From Myoxocephalus aenaeus (taxonomy: Eukaryota; Chordata; Actinopteri; Perciformes; Cottidae), in contig JBAMJR010000154.1 of NCBI GenBank assembly GCA_038501785.1, forward strand, positions 5,094,001-5,158,000: a stretch of 64,000 bases of DNA, read 5' to 3'. Below the pieces are notes generated by a model. It had not been told where the DNA came from. It saw only the letters and a list, made by a program, of their open reading frames with translations, and searched no databases. Shown here in pieces: positions 20,966 through 34,800 of this stretch (position 1 is its first letter; each line of letters starts with the position of its first letter). Position numbers and translations under genes: made by a program.

Positions 20966-23928
20966 AAAAGTCACTGTTTTGACAGCGATGCAAAGGAACC
21001 TCCAATGTGCTGTCTTTCTGTATATTGTTATTATTAACACTGTGGGGATTTTGCATTATGTCATGTTCATTATTTTTTTTTTTTTACAAAGTCCCTTGAA
21101 TATCCCATTCGCTGCTACTGCAGCAAACGGATTTCCCCCCATCGGTGCAGAGATGATGTATTTCTGTAGTCCGTCCAGTAAGTTAGCCTCGCACTGGTTC
21201 CCTCCATGAAAAGCCAATGGGATTTGTCCATTGGCTTTTGGATTCTTGCAGAGAATAAGCGGCAAACAAGCATGTGTGATACTTACATGATTTTGTTCAG
21301 CAAGATAATCTTCACAAATGAATAACACTTTTCATGATTTGGGATATGAATGTAATCGCCAAACTACACTTCATCTATGGTCATGTGAGCATAAACACAA
21401 AGCGGCTGTAAAGGCCTCTTTGTATATCGTAGAACAAAACTTTAAGATATCTTAAGCTAACCTTATTTTAGGCATCTAACCAAAATCGACTGAAAATGAC
21501 CTCCAGTGTGCAGTGAGTTAAAAAGAACCCATTGATTTTGGGACAAGGGAACCGGAACTGCAATGATGCTGCTGACTTATATTTCCGGGTTTTAGGACTC
21601 ATTTCTCAAGCACTCCATTGGGATCAATAAAGTGTCATGAAGAATCACAAAGAGGCTAACAGCCGTTAATTTTTCTGCTCTTACGACCACCCTTAATCTG
21701 TCTTATAAAGGCCAAATAACTCCAGAATCTTTGCTTTATTTATAGCTTGTCATTTCACAGAAATTAAACTGACAGTACAGATTCAGTGCTTTCACCTCCA
21801 AAGTCCCCAATCAGAGTTTAGGTAATCTCAGTGTGGAAAATCACTTCATTACCACGCTCCAGTTTTATCCTCATTCCCTCTTCGACCCAATATATCAAAT
21901 CTATTGAAGATAATAGCATCTACCCACTTTGTTGTGAAAGCAGGGGAGTAAATACAGGCGATGCAGGTAATGTGGTTGCACTTGGCAAGTCTGAGGGCAT
22001 CTGATGAATGGATGGCTAATGGCAATGAAGGAGCCAAGAGGGAATGTGGTGGTAGAGAAGGGTGAGACAACGAAACAATAAATGCATTTTTCAATTAAAG
22101 GCAATATATCTTCACTGCATGAAGTGTCTGCAAGGACCTTTCAAACAAACGATACATGATTTTTCTGATTGGACAAAAGCGAACTCAAATGCAGTTTGGG
22201 TAACGTGGATTTTGTGGTCTCAGGGGTAAAAAAGTTTAATGTAGGGCCTCAAACGGCTATTTTCATGAGCAAATCATAAACTAACATGTGCCTGAGGGAA
22301 AATATTGCAGGCTGTGAAATGCATCATAAATTCGGAGTTAAACAGAGAGGCTCTCCAGGTTCAGCATGTGCCACAAAAGGCTCGGCGATAGGGCTCTGTG
22401 AAGTGAGGCACATTAAAAAACTAATAACACCGTCTGCAACACTTAGGAGCAAGGTAAAAAAAAAAATGGATGGATACTCTTTCACATATTCAAAGATGGA
22501 TTAGACCCTTCAGTGCTGTACAGCGTGGACTAATATTTTATATACGGCTGAAACTTTGCTGAACAATTTCTGCTTGGTCGTCGGCGCTGAGCCACAATAT
22601 CAACCTGTTCCTTCCCGACCCCAAGCTCATTTATACTGTATATGCCTCACCAAACCTACCAGCACCGGGCTGTATGAAGAGTAAGAGCAGTATTTCGGTG
22701 CAGAACAAACCAAGATGAGAGCAAACTGCTGATCTGCAGCAAAGGGGGGTCACGTAATGCTTTGTCACTGTTTACTGGTCTCAGAGGATCTTAGTCCGTC
22801 TCAATCCTTCGTAAAAACTCCAATAGTTTAATTCAGAGTCATCACGATCAACCAGTTTCAATTAGTGGATGAAACACGTCGTCAGTGCTCAAGAGGCTGT
22901 GGGGAAGTTGTTTCTGATTTACTGTGCTAATCAGATCAAATGGAACTTTGATAATTACGCATTAAGACCCACATAAAAGTCATGAATACCTTCTTTGGCT
23001 GAACTTTAAATTAAGTAACGGGTCATTCACACAACATTTTAGGCAATGTGAAGATTGGTAACATCAAACAGGACACTTTTTACTCTGAAATGAGATGTCC
23101 AGGGAGACATTTAAAGTGAAACCTCGCTGGTGCGAAAGTAAAGGACATAATGGTCAGCTATTGAAGCTGTCAGACAAAATATGGTTCAGTATTTGAGGAT
23201 AAAAATGTCCTGACTGAATGGTCAAAATTCCTAATTTGAAAGTTTTACATAATTTGTGTATGCATAGAATTACATGCACTCTTAGTCAGGCATCAGCAGT
23301 GAGAGCAACACTGCATTTAGGAGAGTTTAGCTGAATGTGGAGCAGCTGTAGCTTCTCCCTATGGCAGCCTCTGAGTGTGAGTGTCGTTACATGACTGATG
23401 GCACACTGGGAGGCATTATGCATAGAGCCTTTTATAACAGCAACACTAATCAAGGATGACTGACCATCAGGTCAGAAAAAAGCCTGCTGCATAAAGCATC
23501 TTAAAATTGAAAGTAAAGCTTTTTGAACAATATGTCCAAAATGAGCTCAATTTATAAGTGACATTTGAGAGGTTTTTGTATCTTTGGAAAAGGACCACAA
23601 TGCATGCCATGTTATTCAATTATTGCCTATACATCTAAATAAAAGCATTATGTCAACGAGCGTAAGACTTCAGGACTTAAATAATTTACTCTGACAGCTC
23701 AGACTGCACAAGGTTACAGGATCCTTGATACTGATAGGCTTTTTGTCGACCTCATTTGCAGTGAAGAACAATATATTTAAGCTTCTTCATTGTCATCAAG
23801 GACAAGGACGTAATGTTCTATGAAGACTGAAGAAAAGAACTGCAGATACCACACAAGATTTGGAATTTTTATGTATGTTTTTTGGGTTAACAGATAAATT
23901 AATCGGCATTTAGTTCCAGTTCCAGTGC

Positions 23929-24090
23929 ATTCAAAATACAGAAGCATTTATTAAGTAAAAGCATAAGATTTGAATGTAACTGTAAGTCAAAATATATATT
24001 TATATATATATATATCCTCTTATATATATTGACTTACAGTTACATTCAAATCTTATGCTTTTCCTTAATTAATGCTTCTGTATTTTGAAT
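23929..24090. repeat. Foldback (near-perfect inverted repeat with ~70-bp arms)
   Basis: The left arm at 23929-23998 begins attcaaaatacagaagcatt. The right arm at 24022-24090 is its complement with two substitutions and a two-base gap. The loop of about 23 bases is TA-rich. It is probably a small foldback or MITE-like element, or a local inverted duplication. No open frame or RNA-gene hallmark is seen. Confidence 0.9.
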
Positions 24091-26403
24091 ATATATGGAT
24101 ATATATGGAGTTTGACTGATGCATGTAAATACCATCTTTTGTTGTGAACTCAACTACACAACATTTCTGGGGACCACGTTGTTCATTAACAATCAAGTCT
24201 CAGAGGAGGAAAACAACAACTGGAAGACACTGATTGATTTGAAGCCTTTTCCTCTGAAGTTTGCTGTCCTTGTTCTGAGAAGCACCTGATTCGGCCTTCG
24301 TGCTGCCCTTTTCACCTGATCAATCAGTACAATCAATCTTATCTGCTCCCTTGCAATGATGTGTAGTTTGGTAGTTACACCATACAGTGAATGAGAGCAT
24401 GGGAACTATAATAAGATTTGCACAATTAAACACAATAATACATCTGATCAAGGCACTATGCTCACTTCTCATTTGACTAAAAGTGTAAACGGTCAACAAT
24501 GTCAGGTGTCAATTAGCCTCGTTAAAGGAATCAGTTCCCATTTTAGGAAATACACTAATTTGCCTTCGTTAGAATAAAAACATTTATACCACGCTCATGT
24601 TTGTCAGGGGTGGAAACACTCCTAGTTCTGTCTTAAGATAAAAACAAAATCTTCATATTAGCCCATCTAATTAAGATGGCTGAGCCTATCTGATTTGTTT
24701 AATCACATACAATACAATCCGTATGTAAAACGAAAAAAAAAAAAAAAAGTGTAAGAAAAAAAATGCTTCGTTGCATATCCCCCTGTAAAACTGAAACATA
24801 TTTATTTGTCCAGATGAAACACAAAAAAATAAGATTTTGCTTAGCTTTACAGAAGCTCGTAGGCAATTTAAAAATATGTTTTAACCGTAATAAATATAGC
24901 GCTAGGCTAGCTGTCTGCTAAACTAAGGTAACTAAACTAAGCTATGTAAAGATAGTTGTCATGGACAGATTATAAAAAAGAAACACTGTCAGTGTTGAAA
25001 GGAAATGCTTATTCACACAACTGTACTTCCTTTACTTTTTCCCTTCACCATATGAACCTCAAACCAATTACTGCAGCACATGGATGTCAATCTTGGAATG
25101 AGCATTCTTCATTCTTGTTTGCTTTTTCATTTCATCTGACAACCCTGTTGGGCAGCTCAGCAGGAGTTTGCTTCCAGTTTGAGAAACACTGGTCCAGTGC
25201 ACATGACATGTTGGTTGAAATTCTGCAAATTGTTTACTTTGAATTTAATGAAAAAAAAAAACAACACTTGTTGTCACATTGCTCTGTAGCGCTTCACACT
25301 TTCATACTGGCATGCACAGAGCTTGGGCTGGAGTCCGGGAGTGGAGAAAACTTTGCTCGCATAAAATCACGCCTGTTGCTTTTTAGAGCCACATGAATTC
25401 AGTCAAATACAACAAACTAAAAGGCAGAATCCTTAATGTTGTATAAGTATTGAAATAGTTTATTATTTTCTTTCTTCTTTTACATAAAACAAAGAATATC
25501 AATAATATACAATTCTCAATCCGTACTGCTAAGGTGACTGTCACACGAGAACATCACTGTTATTATTGGGTTCTGAAAAAAAAAAAAACATTTAGAGGGA
25601 GAATACCTGTAATAGTGAGTAACAATATGTGCAATAAATGGTAAATCACACTCATCAGTGCTGAGTACAAATACAGGGCATTAGAGTAAATGTTAAAAAA
25701 ATACAATACTCTTGTGAGAGTGAGACTCTTCCTTATGTGAGCCATTTTAAAAACACAGACACCATGCTCCATCTACCCGTATCAGTACAGCCAATCTGTT
25801 CCCTGATCCATGAACACCTCGTCTCACCTATGTACGCTACATATTTCAGTCACTACACCCGTGTAGTTTACAAATATTACCTTCAACGTATACATGTAGC
25901 AAGTGAGTAAAGAGTTAAAGAGGTAAATACAGTTAGATGACATGACTAATGATATTGTGCAACGATACAGTGCTCCATGGTTCTACATCACGTGAAAGTG
26001 TAAACTGTCTCTAGTGTTTCAAAACAATATGGCTATAATCACCATGACAAGTCTGATATGTAGATTTAATTGCATTCATTTTCTGTTTATGATTAGCTCA
26101 GAGCAGTGTTTGGCAATATGCATTTTGGCAAACATTTACGCACGAAATGCAGGGAGCCGACAAAGGTGCGAGAGGGGAAACATCGCAAAGCAGCTAAAAG
26201 CATCAAATATGTCGGGATGCATTCAAAACACCAAAAACATTACTATAAAGGACACAGCACACAAAATAGAGGGATACACTGGTGAGGTATTATACCGTTA
26301 AATGTACAGACAAAAACTGACAAGAGGAAAATATTGAGTTCAGGTAATATCCTTAAACCATTACAGTGCAATGAAATCTGGAGTGTTCACTCAACCCAGA
26401 GTT

Positions 26404-26836
26404 TTGCCATTGTACGTTTCTGCAAACGGCAGGATGCGTTGAATGTCAACGTTTCTAAAATAAAAATAAGTTTCGTAAATACATTTCAGTCTTGTATCTA
26501 TCACACTTGCAAAAACACACAATGGAACGTGGTTGACATTGTAAAACAATTGGTTATGTTTAGGCAATAAAACTACTTGGTTTAGGGTAGAAAAATATTA
26601 ACGTTTGCGTTCACACAATAACGTAACAATACAAAAACATTAAGTGACATGCATAAATTCACTTCAGTCAACTTTTGGTTTCACACGGTTCATGAACATG
26701 TGTTTGTTTGACCCATCCACCATCAATCCCACCCTCCCTTACTGGACTTTGTACTACGTCACTTGCTCTGACCAAATGCAAAAACGCTGCGTGGCATTCA
26801 ACGTATCCGTAGTTTGCAGAAACGTACAATGCCAAG
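26404..26836. mobile_element. MITE family A, copy 1
   Basis: Terminal inverted repeats of about 40 bases open with tgccattgtacgtttctgca on the left and the complement of ggcattgtacgtttctgcaa on the right. The element is 0.43 kb without coding capacity. The interior word aaaacaattggttatgttta and the following ggcaataaaactactt recur in copy 2 at 32.3 kb, which makes it a non-autonomous DNA transposon family. Confidence 0.8.
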
Positions 26837-28765
26837 ATTTTTTCCGAGCTGGTTAACTGGCTGCAGTGAAATGGTTGTACATTTTAAAGTTGAGGTTTAC
26901 TTATTAAATCCACAGCATCTATCAGAGACAATACATGATATTTTCCCTGAGCTAGCACAACAATGTCCACAATGTGCCTACTAGGTGCTAATGTTACATG
27001 CAAAACTCATTGCTTTGTCTTGATGTCATAACTGTGGAAATATGTAAAAAATACAGAATGCAGTACACATGTAAGGAGTTTCATGACAAGATGTGATGTG
27101 CACTGTTTTCAAAACGCGACTCTTATCTAAAGGAATTTCAAGCCGTGATAGTCAGACCCATGATGGATGATATTCTAAATAGACCTTTGCTTAAGTAATG
27201 AAAATATGTAATGTGTCTAATATGTCATAAAAACTGAGCAGTGCACTTCAAGTTTCACTCATCAGTATCTTCTACTTCTTGTGATGAAACTCGTCATGTG
27301 ATGGATATCCGATTCATACGATGCATTTCTGGGGTTAGAATAAGTCCAAGGGTGGTTGCATGCAAGTTGATATTAACATTGTGACAATACAAAAAGTTTC
27401 CAACAAGTTAGTGCACACTTAAAGAATCACATTACTAAGTCAGGTATAGAGCTCATGAATGGCAATCAGTAGTAAGTGCTGTACATAAAATGTTTTCAAG
27501 GATGGAAGTCATAATTTGTGATCTTGAGTTTATAAGGTTCCATCTGAAAATAAATTACTGACATTTATTGGAGCTTAGATATTTATAAGATCTAAAGCAG
27601 AATTAGTTCTTCACCTAAACATTTATTAAAATGCTCATACATTGCTGGAGAATGCAAATACATGTAGCTAAACAATCCATGCTCAGCAGGATTTTAGTGG
27701 AGGCCTTTAATTTGCATCATTAATCTCCAAAAGTGGCCACAGCTGGTGCCATAATGGAGGTGTGGTGGTGAACTAGATGTGCTTGTGCAAAGTTAATTAA
27801 GTGTTTAAACCTGCATTTACATATTTTTTTAATTTTTTTAATTTTATATAAAATGGAATCAAATTATGCTTTTTAGGTTCTTATAGCTCATTGTATTGGT
27901 TGTACGGCCGCACAGCCAGAGAAACCCACTGTGCGCTAACGGCACGGACCAAATGAGAAAGCTACAGAGTGGCGTGTTCATGAAGTGAAACAGCTAGCAA
28001 GACCAAAAACTCTTTTTAAAGAGTTGGTGGAGACCAAAAGCGGGATAAAAAGACTGTATATTGTATTTTGAATTTAATATTTGTAAAGTGTCCAGAAACA
28101 ATCAGATAGGATGTTGCGTTTTGTCAACTGGATATGAAAATAGGTAATTGCAAACATGTTAGCTACGTCAGTCATTGCATTAAGCATTTGCTCTGTCCAC
28201 TAGTGGCCAAATTTGAAGTTTTAAAAACCAGGTTACAAAAGCAAATATGTATGACATTTGCTGTCATGTGTTTTCATGTTTAGGTTATGAAAGTATAAAC
28301 AGTGTGTCCGCAAAGTAGCTAGCAAAGTAACTAGCAAACAAGGATGGTTATGTCGTAGCAATATAAACTCACAGCTGCAGGCCACGTACGTTAGCTTAAA
28401 CTGGGCCCACTGTACAGGCATTAGCTTGTGTGCAACTGTGTTTATGAGATGATTACAAGTAGCCATAAAAGTGCTACAGTAGCTAACACATCACCAAAAC
28501 AAAAAAGCCGGCCAAGTTCATGTTTTTGTCAAAATTGTTACTCCTCAGAGTAAAAAGGAAAATCAAGAAAAATAACTGTCTGTTTACCTCCAGTCCTTTG
28601 AGACAGCAGAGCTGTACATTTAGAAATTCAACAAGCTGCTCCCAGCCGATGCCAATGAGCTGCAGACCTCCAAAATGTCTGCCAGAAGGTTCATTACTAC
28701 ACCTAAAAGGCTACTCAGTATCTCAACACTGCACCGAGTCCAGGTGGAAGCCCACAATGCCTAGC

Positions 28766-28893
28766 TCAGTTGTTGTCCAGCTCTGAGCGTTTCATCCCTC
28801 TCCAAATGGTGGGACTGAGGGATTCTCCATGTGTGTTCGAGTGATGAATCCAACTGATTGATGGACTCTTTGCTTTAGGATGCCTCAGTAACT
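28766..28893 (-). CDS. nckap5: NCKAP5 terminal coding exon (inferred)
   Basis: The acceptor ccatttcag precedes 28893. Two bases complete the codon left open by the preceding exon, and 41 residues (including WIHHSNTHGES and ending MKRSELDNN) run to the TGA at 28766-28768. Support is phase agreement, an acceptor of reasonable quality, and the need for an exon after the GTACAG donor at 31654. I do not recognise the peptide itself, so the true last exon could be another one downstream. Confidence 0.55.
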
Positions 28894-31800
28894 CTGAAAT
28901 GGAAAATGTAGAGCAGAGTGAGATCTTGCAGCACGGTTGCATGCAAAAATAAAACGTCATATACAGAAAAGTAACACATAATTTTATAAATTGTTTTGTA
29001 TAATGCAATATTTATTAGTTTATTTCCCCGAAAATGGTTAAATCACTGCAATACAATTCCTCTATGTGTGCCCAGAACCTGCACATACAGAGCCAATTTC
29101 ATTCAAAAGAAAGCCAGGAACTGTTTCCTGGCTTTAAATTACAAGTTATGGTGATTTCAGTAGTATTATGTTGTTGGAAGTCAATTTAACATGTATCCGT
29201 ATCAGATTTCCTGCACGCATAACTGTGGTTAAAATGCAAATACAAACAGACAACTTGTGATTTGATTGCAGTGGGCAGGGATGATATTTAAAGAAACAAA
29301 CTGCCCTGCATGTTGAAGTTGCATCTCTTTCCCCACATAAATCAGCTGCCTAAATTCAACTGACACCAGATCTGATTCCTGTATTGTGACTGTAGGAAAA
29401 CTGCGTGTCATAATCTTGTACAGAAAGTTTGCGTATTTCTGTGAATAAGAATGGATTTATTAAAATCATTACATCCAACATCACCATAGAATCGTTATGG
29501 GCATTTTGTCTGTGTCAGAAAGCGCCTGTGCAACATCAAACCTGTGGCTGGTTTTTAATCCACAGGTATATCGTACATGCTTATCTTATATTTATCCCAC
29601 ACATACACAGACAAATTGATGTTTGGTCAGCCATTAAGCTTACTTTCTGCTTAGTGGAAATGAGTTTTACAGGAAAATGTAGCATTTAAGTACACTTTGG
29701 AGGAAAACTGCATAGTTTTTACTATGTGAAGTGAAATTGTTGCACTTCACTTCTTCATCTTCGTAGCTACATGCCACAGTGACTCGGCTCACTTTGACTC
29801 TCAGAAGTGATAACTTCTTCGTTTCTCTAGTTTTTTTTAAATCTATCTTAAAGAAACTTCTTAGTGCAACACTGGATCAAATGGTTAGAGATGGAAAATG
29901 AGGACACTGGAAAAACGATACGTGGTCTTAGGATATAACAGGTTTTCGGCCTGAAGTTATCACTTAAATAAACCTGTTTCATCTTCTCTTACAGTTGGCA
30001 AGCTGAAGTCTTGTCTGCTCTTTCTGTTGGCTTGGAGTGGTTCTGGTTTTTGATTTGATATAGGTCAACTTCTTTGGTTCCATCCCACCTGGAAAAAGCA
30101 CAGAGTGAAACTCTTTTTACAGCAGTCAGACTTTTGGCTCTCTCCTGTCAAGAAGAGGAGTCAAATGTGGAGTTAGGAGAACAGAATGACACAGACAGGC
30201 TGACATCTGACATCTTCAAAGAGATCAAGATTATCATTCTCAATTCAAAGTGGCAGGAGATTTGAGTGAGGTCTGAAGCATCTTGAAAGATGACACATTT
30301 GTAATTCTGACCTGAAAGTGACAACCTCGGCAAACTGAAACACTGTGCAAATGAAGCTTGAGTCTAGTTCTTCAAATATGGGGTGATAGTTTAGGTGGCC
30401 TAAATCACACTGTTAAAAGTAGAAGAAATGAATGACATGTTCTGTGCATTTCACAGAAAAAACGTTCAGTCGATGTAGGGTAAGTAATCTGCACTGTCAG
30501 AGTCCAGAAGGGCTTCAATGTCTGATACTGTTTTCCAAAACAATAACTCCAAAAATAACATTTGTGTCTTTATGAAGCACAAGCGAAAAAGTGCGAGAAG
30601 TGAATTCACCTATTTGCTTATCATCTTTAACATAAGTTACAAACATTAGCATGTCTGGCTAACTAGCCACTGTATAAAGACGCATTTCATCAGCTAACTT
30701 GGTACATGTTTGGGGTGTGTGATGTTAGGAAAAAGGCCTCCTTCACAGCAAATCCCTGGTATAATTTTTCCACAATTGCATGGGAGCTGGCCCTAGGTGC
30801 TATATGTTTTGGCCCTAGGTGCTATATGTTTTAGCACCTAGGACCAGTTGTTTTGTAGAGTTTAGGCTCACAATAACAGCTATTTATTAGACTTATCGAA
30901 AGTTCACTCCAGCAACCCTAGCCAAACAAGATAGTGATAAGTTCCTTTTCTCTTGAAATGTTAAAATTGAGACACAGTTCCATGTTTTCTATAATCAGCT
31001 CGTGAGGATGCTAACATTTTGCGTGTATGTAAATTGAATCTCAGTTTGTTAGGAAAACATCATGACTGTAGCCATTAAGTGCATATTTAAGAGGGATCTT
31101 ATTTCAAAACGAGCCTGCTGGAAATATTTAAAAGTCAGTCGGAGACGGTGTTAGGAAACAACTTAAACATGACTTTAATTAGCTAGCTAGCGAGAGCAAC
31201 TTTAATAAAACCTGCAACCGACAGTTGTCATTGTAGTCTGCACAATTGATGGCCGTTGGCTAGAAATGAGAAGCTTGCTTTTGTCTGTCTGAAATTAGGT
31301 TTTAAAAAATTACTACAAATTGTGAGTCATACATTTGCCACAGATATCATTGTAAACTGCATCCTCCTCACGATGGATACATGAATAATCAATTACCCAA
31401 GCAAAACCTCCATTGGGTATGTCCTTTTTTAACAAGAGTGACAGCAGTGTGTTATATAGCTTATACAGAACAATTTGTTATATCAAAATATGCATGTAAA
31501 GATTACATTTTTCGATCCTAACTTTTTATTCTGATCTATGAGATGAGTGCAGTAGTTTAGTGGAAGAGAAATGAAAAAACCCTACGAACTCCAACTTTAC
31601 TTCAGCCGCCCACACGCTTTGCTTCTTGCAGAAACTTCTGTGGCTTTACTGTACCTGGTGGTGGTCTGGGTGGTCTGCTCTGGGTATCACACACACTGGC
31701 AGAGGTCACAATGGGTTCAAATTGGGGTTGGATGGGCTGGAGGAAGGCCACAGTGGGGAAAGGCACTGACTGGATATGGGTCATAGAGGATCTGTAGAGG

Positions 31801-34800
31801 GAGTTTGGCACCCCTGCATGGCTGCAGTCCTTAAAGCTGGAGGGTATTCTCCACCGGGGTAATGGTGAAGGAGACGTGTCCTCACTGGAGGAACCAGGGA
31901 CACTGGGTGGACTGAGGGACTGTTCTGGGGTTGATGAGGATTTGGGGAGGAGGTGCAGGATGGAGGAGAAGAAGGAACAGGATTCAGGAAGGGGGATGGT
32001 CCCAATTCCACTGTCCAATGTTCGCATCTTGCAGCCGAAGCCTGCGGCACAAGGAGAACAGTCGAAGTGGCTCAGGGTCGTGGGAAGGAGAAGGAGAACA
32101 ACAGGAATGAAACAACAGGGTAACCATGGTTGAAGTGGCGCTAAAGAAACAATCAAATTGATGTACACTAACCTAAATGTTGACTATCTGGTGTTTAAAA
32201 GGACAGTCTGTGGTAATTCGTTCCATGTAGAGAATAAACTGTTTGTCATTCATGGATAACAACCCAGTCGACACAAAAGAATGTTGGCGTTGTATGTTTC
32301 TGCCACATTGAACGTCAAAGTTTCTGAACAAAAAAAAAACGAGCCATAATGTATTAACCTCATATCAACCTCATATCACGCTTGCAGCGACGCACAATTA
32401 CACATACTTAATGTTGCAAAACAATTGGTGAGGTTGAGGCAACAAAACTACTTGTTAGATCATGGTTTGTGTTAAAATAATAAAACATAAAAAAAGTCAA
32501 TGTTTACTTTTGGTTTCACAGAGGACACGAACAGCAGTCCAGGTGAAAGATAACTTTCATACATAACTTTCAATAATGATCGCTCAATATACTACAAAAA
32601 CGTTGAGATTTAACTATCAGTGGTTTGAAGAAACGTACAATGCCAACCATTTTTTTCACTGGGCTAGATGCTAGAAAAGATAACTGATGATTTTAATCAG
32701 TTGAAAAATATTCACTATCAAATGAGGGCAGCTTAACCAATCAACAATAATGGATATTTTCTGCGGTATCATAAGCTTGTTTCCCCATGCCTCTTGTTCC
32801 TGCAACATTATCCTGACTGATTGCGCTCTAAGCAGGGGATTCTAGTGTTTTTGGTCATTTCAAAGCAGACTTGCAACCGATTGGTTAGTCTGTTTTTTAT
32901 TTCTTGGCGATGATTTCCTCTTAAAAGCCAAGTTGAAAAATGGTGGTTCAGTACATCTAAATACACATAAGTGTGAGGCTGGATAATGATTTTGCTGATT
33001 ACACCATACATGTAGCCCCGCCACAGAGGATGACTTGGCCAATGCAAATCAAGCCCACTTAAACCACTGCATTACAGATGTTGTTTAATGGGTGTGCGAC
33101 TACTAGCATGCATTGATCACACTGTGAATGTAAAAGGCACGGAATGGCATATGAAATGAAGCTTAAATACACACCAAATGTGTGTATTTTGTTTGCGACA
33201 TATCAAACATAACTGCCAAACACACACAGTTATGCTGTATGTAATGATTCTCAACTTTGAGATGAAAGATGCTGAATTGGCATTGTTCAATCAAAAGTCT
33301 GACATTGTGTCTCCAGAATGACACATTATAACAAAAGTGCTGCACTAATGAACCTCGAAGCTTTATGCATTTCAAATATGTGGAGTTTGTATCATTTACA
33401 TTTGGATCAGAGAATCATCTATCTTGCAAAACAAATGTTCTGTCAGAAAGATATCCTCTAGCTGTTGTCATGCAGGCTCATGTTATATGTACCCTGTGGC
33501 AGGAACCTGCAGGCACACTCACACTGGAGCAAAGGCAACAGCTGCTCCCCGTTTATTAATTAAAACGTTACACCACTCTTCTGGGATACAAGCTCATTCC
33601 CCCCCCCCCTTTTCCAAATTTTGTGTTTAAGCTAGACTGCTCAAATTAATTGAGTTTTTCAAATTTGTCACACAGGGAAAACATTAAAAAGTAAAGTTGA
33701 AGCTATGTTGCCATCAGAATGCTGTCTTAAGGCACGGTCAGAGAATGCAGATGAGTGACCATCGCTTGCTGACGCGATATCGGCCTGAAAGTTCACCATA
33801 GTTGCACGCTTCGCAAATGTTTAGATGTGAATTAGCTTCGCCAGCAGAAGCAAATGTTTTTTCCGCCGTACACTTCCATAAAAAGGAAGTGAACAGGAGG
33901 TGGATGTTAACTTTGTGCATGTGTGACCTTAACTTTAGGCTATAAAAACTAAGAATCTTCCATGTAGCAAACATTCTTGAAGTGTCTGTTGGTGAAGCAG
34001 CGCTTGAGATGGAAATAGTCATTTATTACCCTGTTGTAAACAAGAACAAATTTAATTGAGAAGACACCGAACCGAGAGAGACTATTGATTAGTTTGGTCT
34101 TTAGTTGGAAGTTAACAAGAACCGCTCTGACACAGTCTTCCCTGGAAAGGCAGAATCACAGAGGCTGAGAAATGATTGTTTTCAACAAGCCTTTCACATG
34201 TACGGTGAGGTTGTTGTCCTCCTCACATCACATCCCCTCTCTGTTAAGCCAAGCTCAATCAATAACTGCTCCATGTCACAAAGCAACACTGCAGTAATAA
34301 TCTTCAGATGTATTCTTTGGCCAGTGTATATGTTGATTGACAGCTGAGCTGGCAGGAGCACGGTGACATAATGTAACCAAACTTGCTCTGGTAGTAGCTT
34401 ACAAGACACAGATCGACAGTGTTTGCTCTGTTGTCTGGATAAATAATTGTACATTTAGCCCTTAAAACATTTGCAGGTACATTTTTTGTTGTTCAACGTG
34501 CTGACTAGCTAATGAGCTTTTCTAGCCTGCAAACTGTTACTTATTCAGTGAGCAATGGTCCAACACAAGACGCGTGTCCGTGCTTGTAGGTGAGACAGAA
34601 AAGCTAATAGAGATGGAAAGCTAATGCGGGCCGTGGTTCATTGTCTGTGGAGCTTTTTGTGTTGTGTCACTCCCCATCAGCCTATAATATAACTTTAAAA
34701 TAAGAGAGAAGAAGAAGGAGAAGTCTAATTGGATGAGAAATAACTAAAATCATCACAGATGAACAAATGTGGCTCCATAGTATAAACCACAGACCTTGTT

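Larger units (their letters stand above)
20966..28765. other. Interval between the LYPD1 5' end and the NCKAP5 3' end
   Basis: No credible coding exon is visible. The part below 28765 probably includes the NCKAP5 3' UTR; possible - strand AATAAA signals are at 27564-27569 and 27622-27627. Repeats listed separately are a foldback at 23.9 kb and a MITE at 26.4 kb. A short inverted repeat, aaaagccaatgg and its complement, lies at 21210-21236. The word ccagtttgagaaacactgg at about 25176 looks like an isolated hAT terminus. The longest open frame (24956-25396) looks random. Confidence 0.6.

Noticed and set aside
24956..25396. 146-codon open frame upstream of LYPD1
   Set aside because: It has no recognisable domain, signal or splice context, an atypical composition, and it includes a hAT-like terminus (ccagtttgagaaacactgg). 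It looks like chance in AT-rich sequence.
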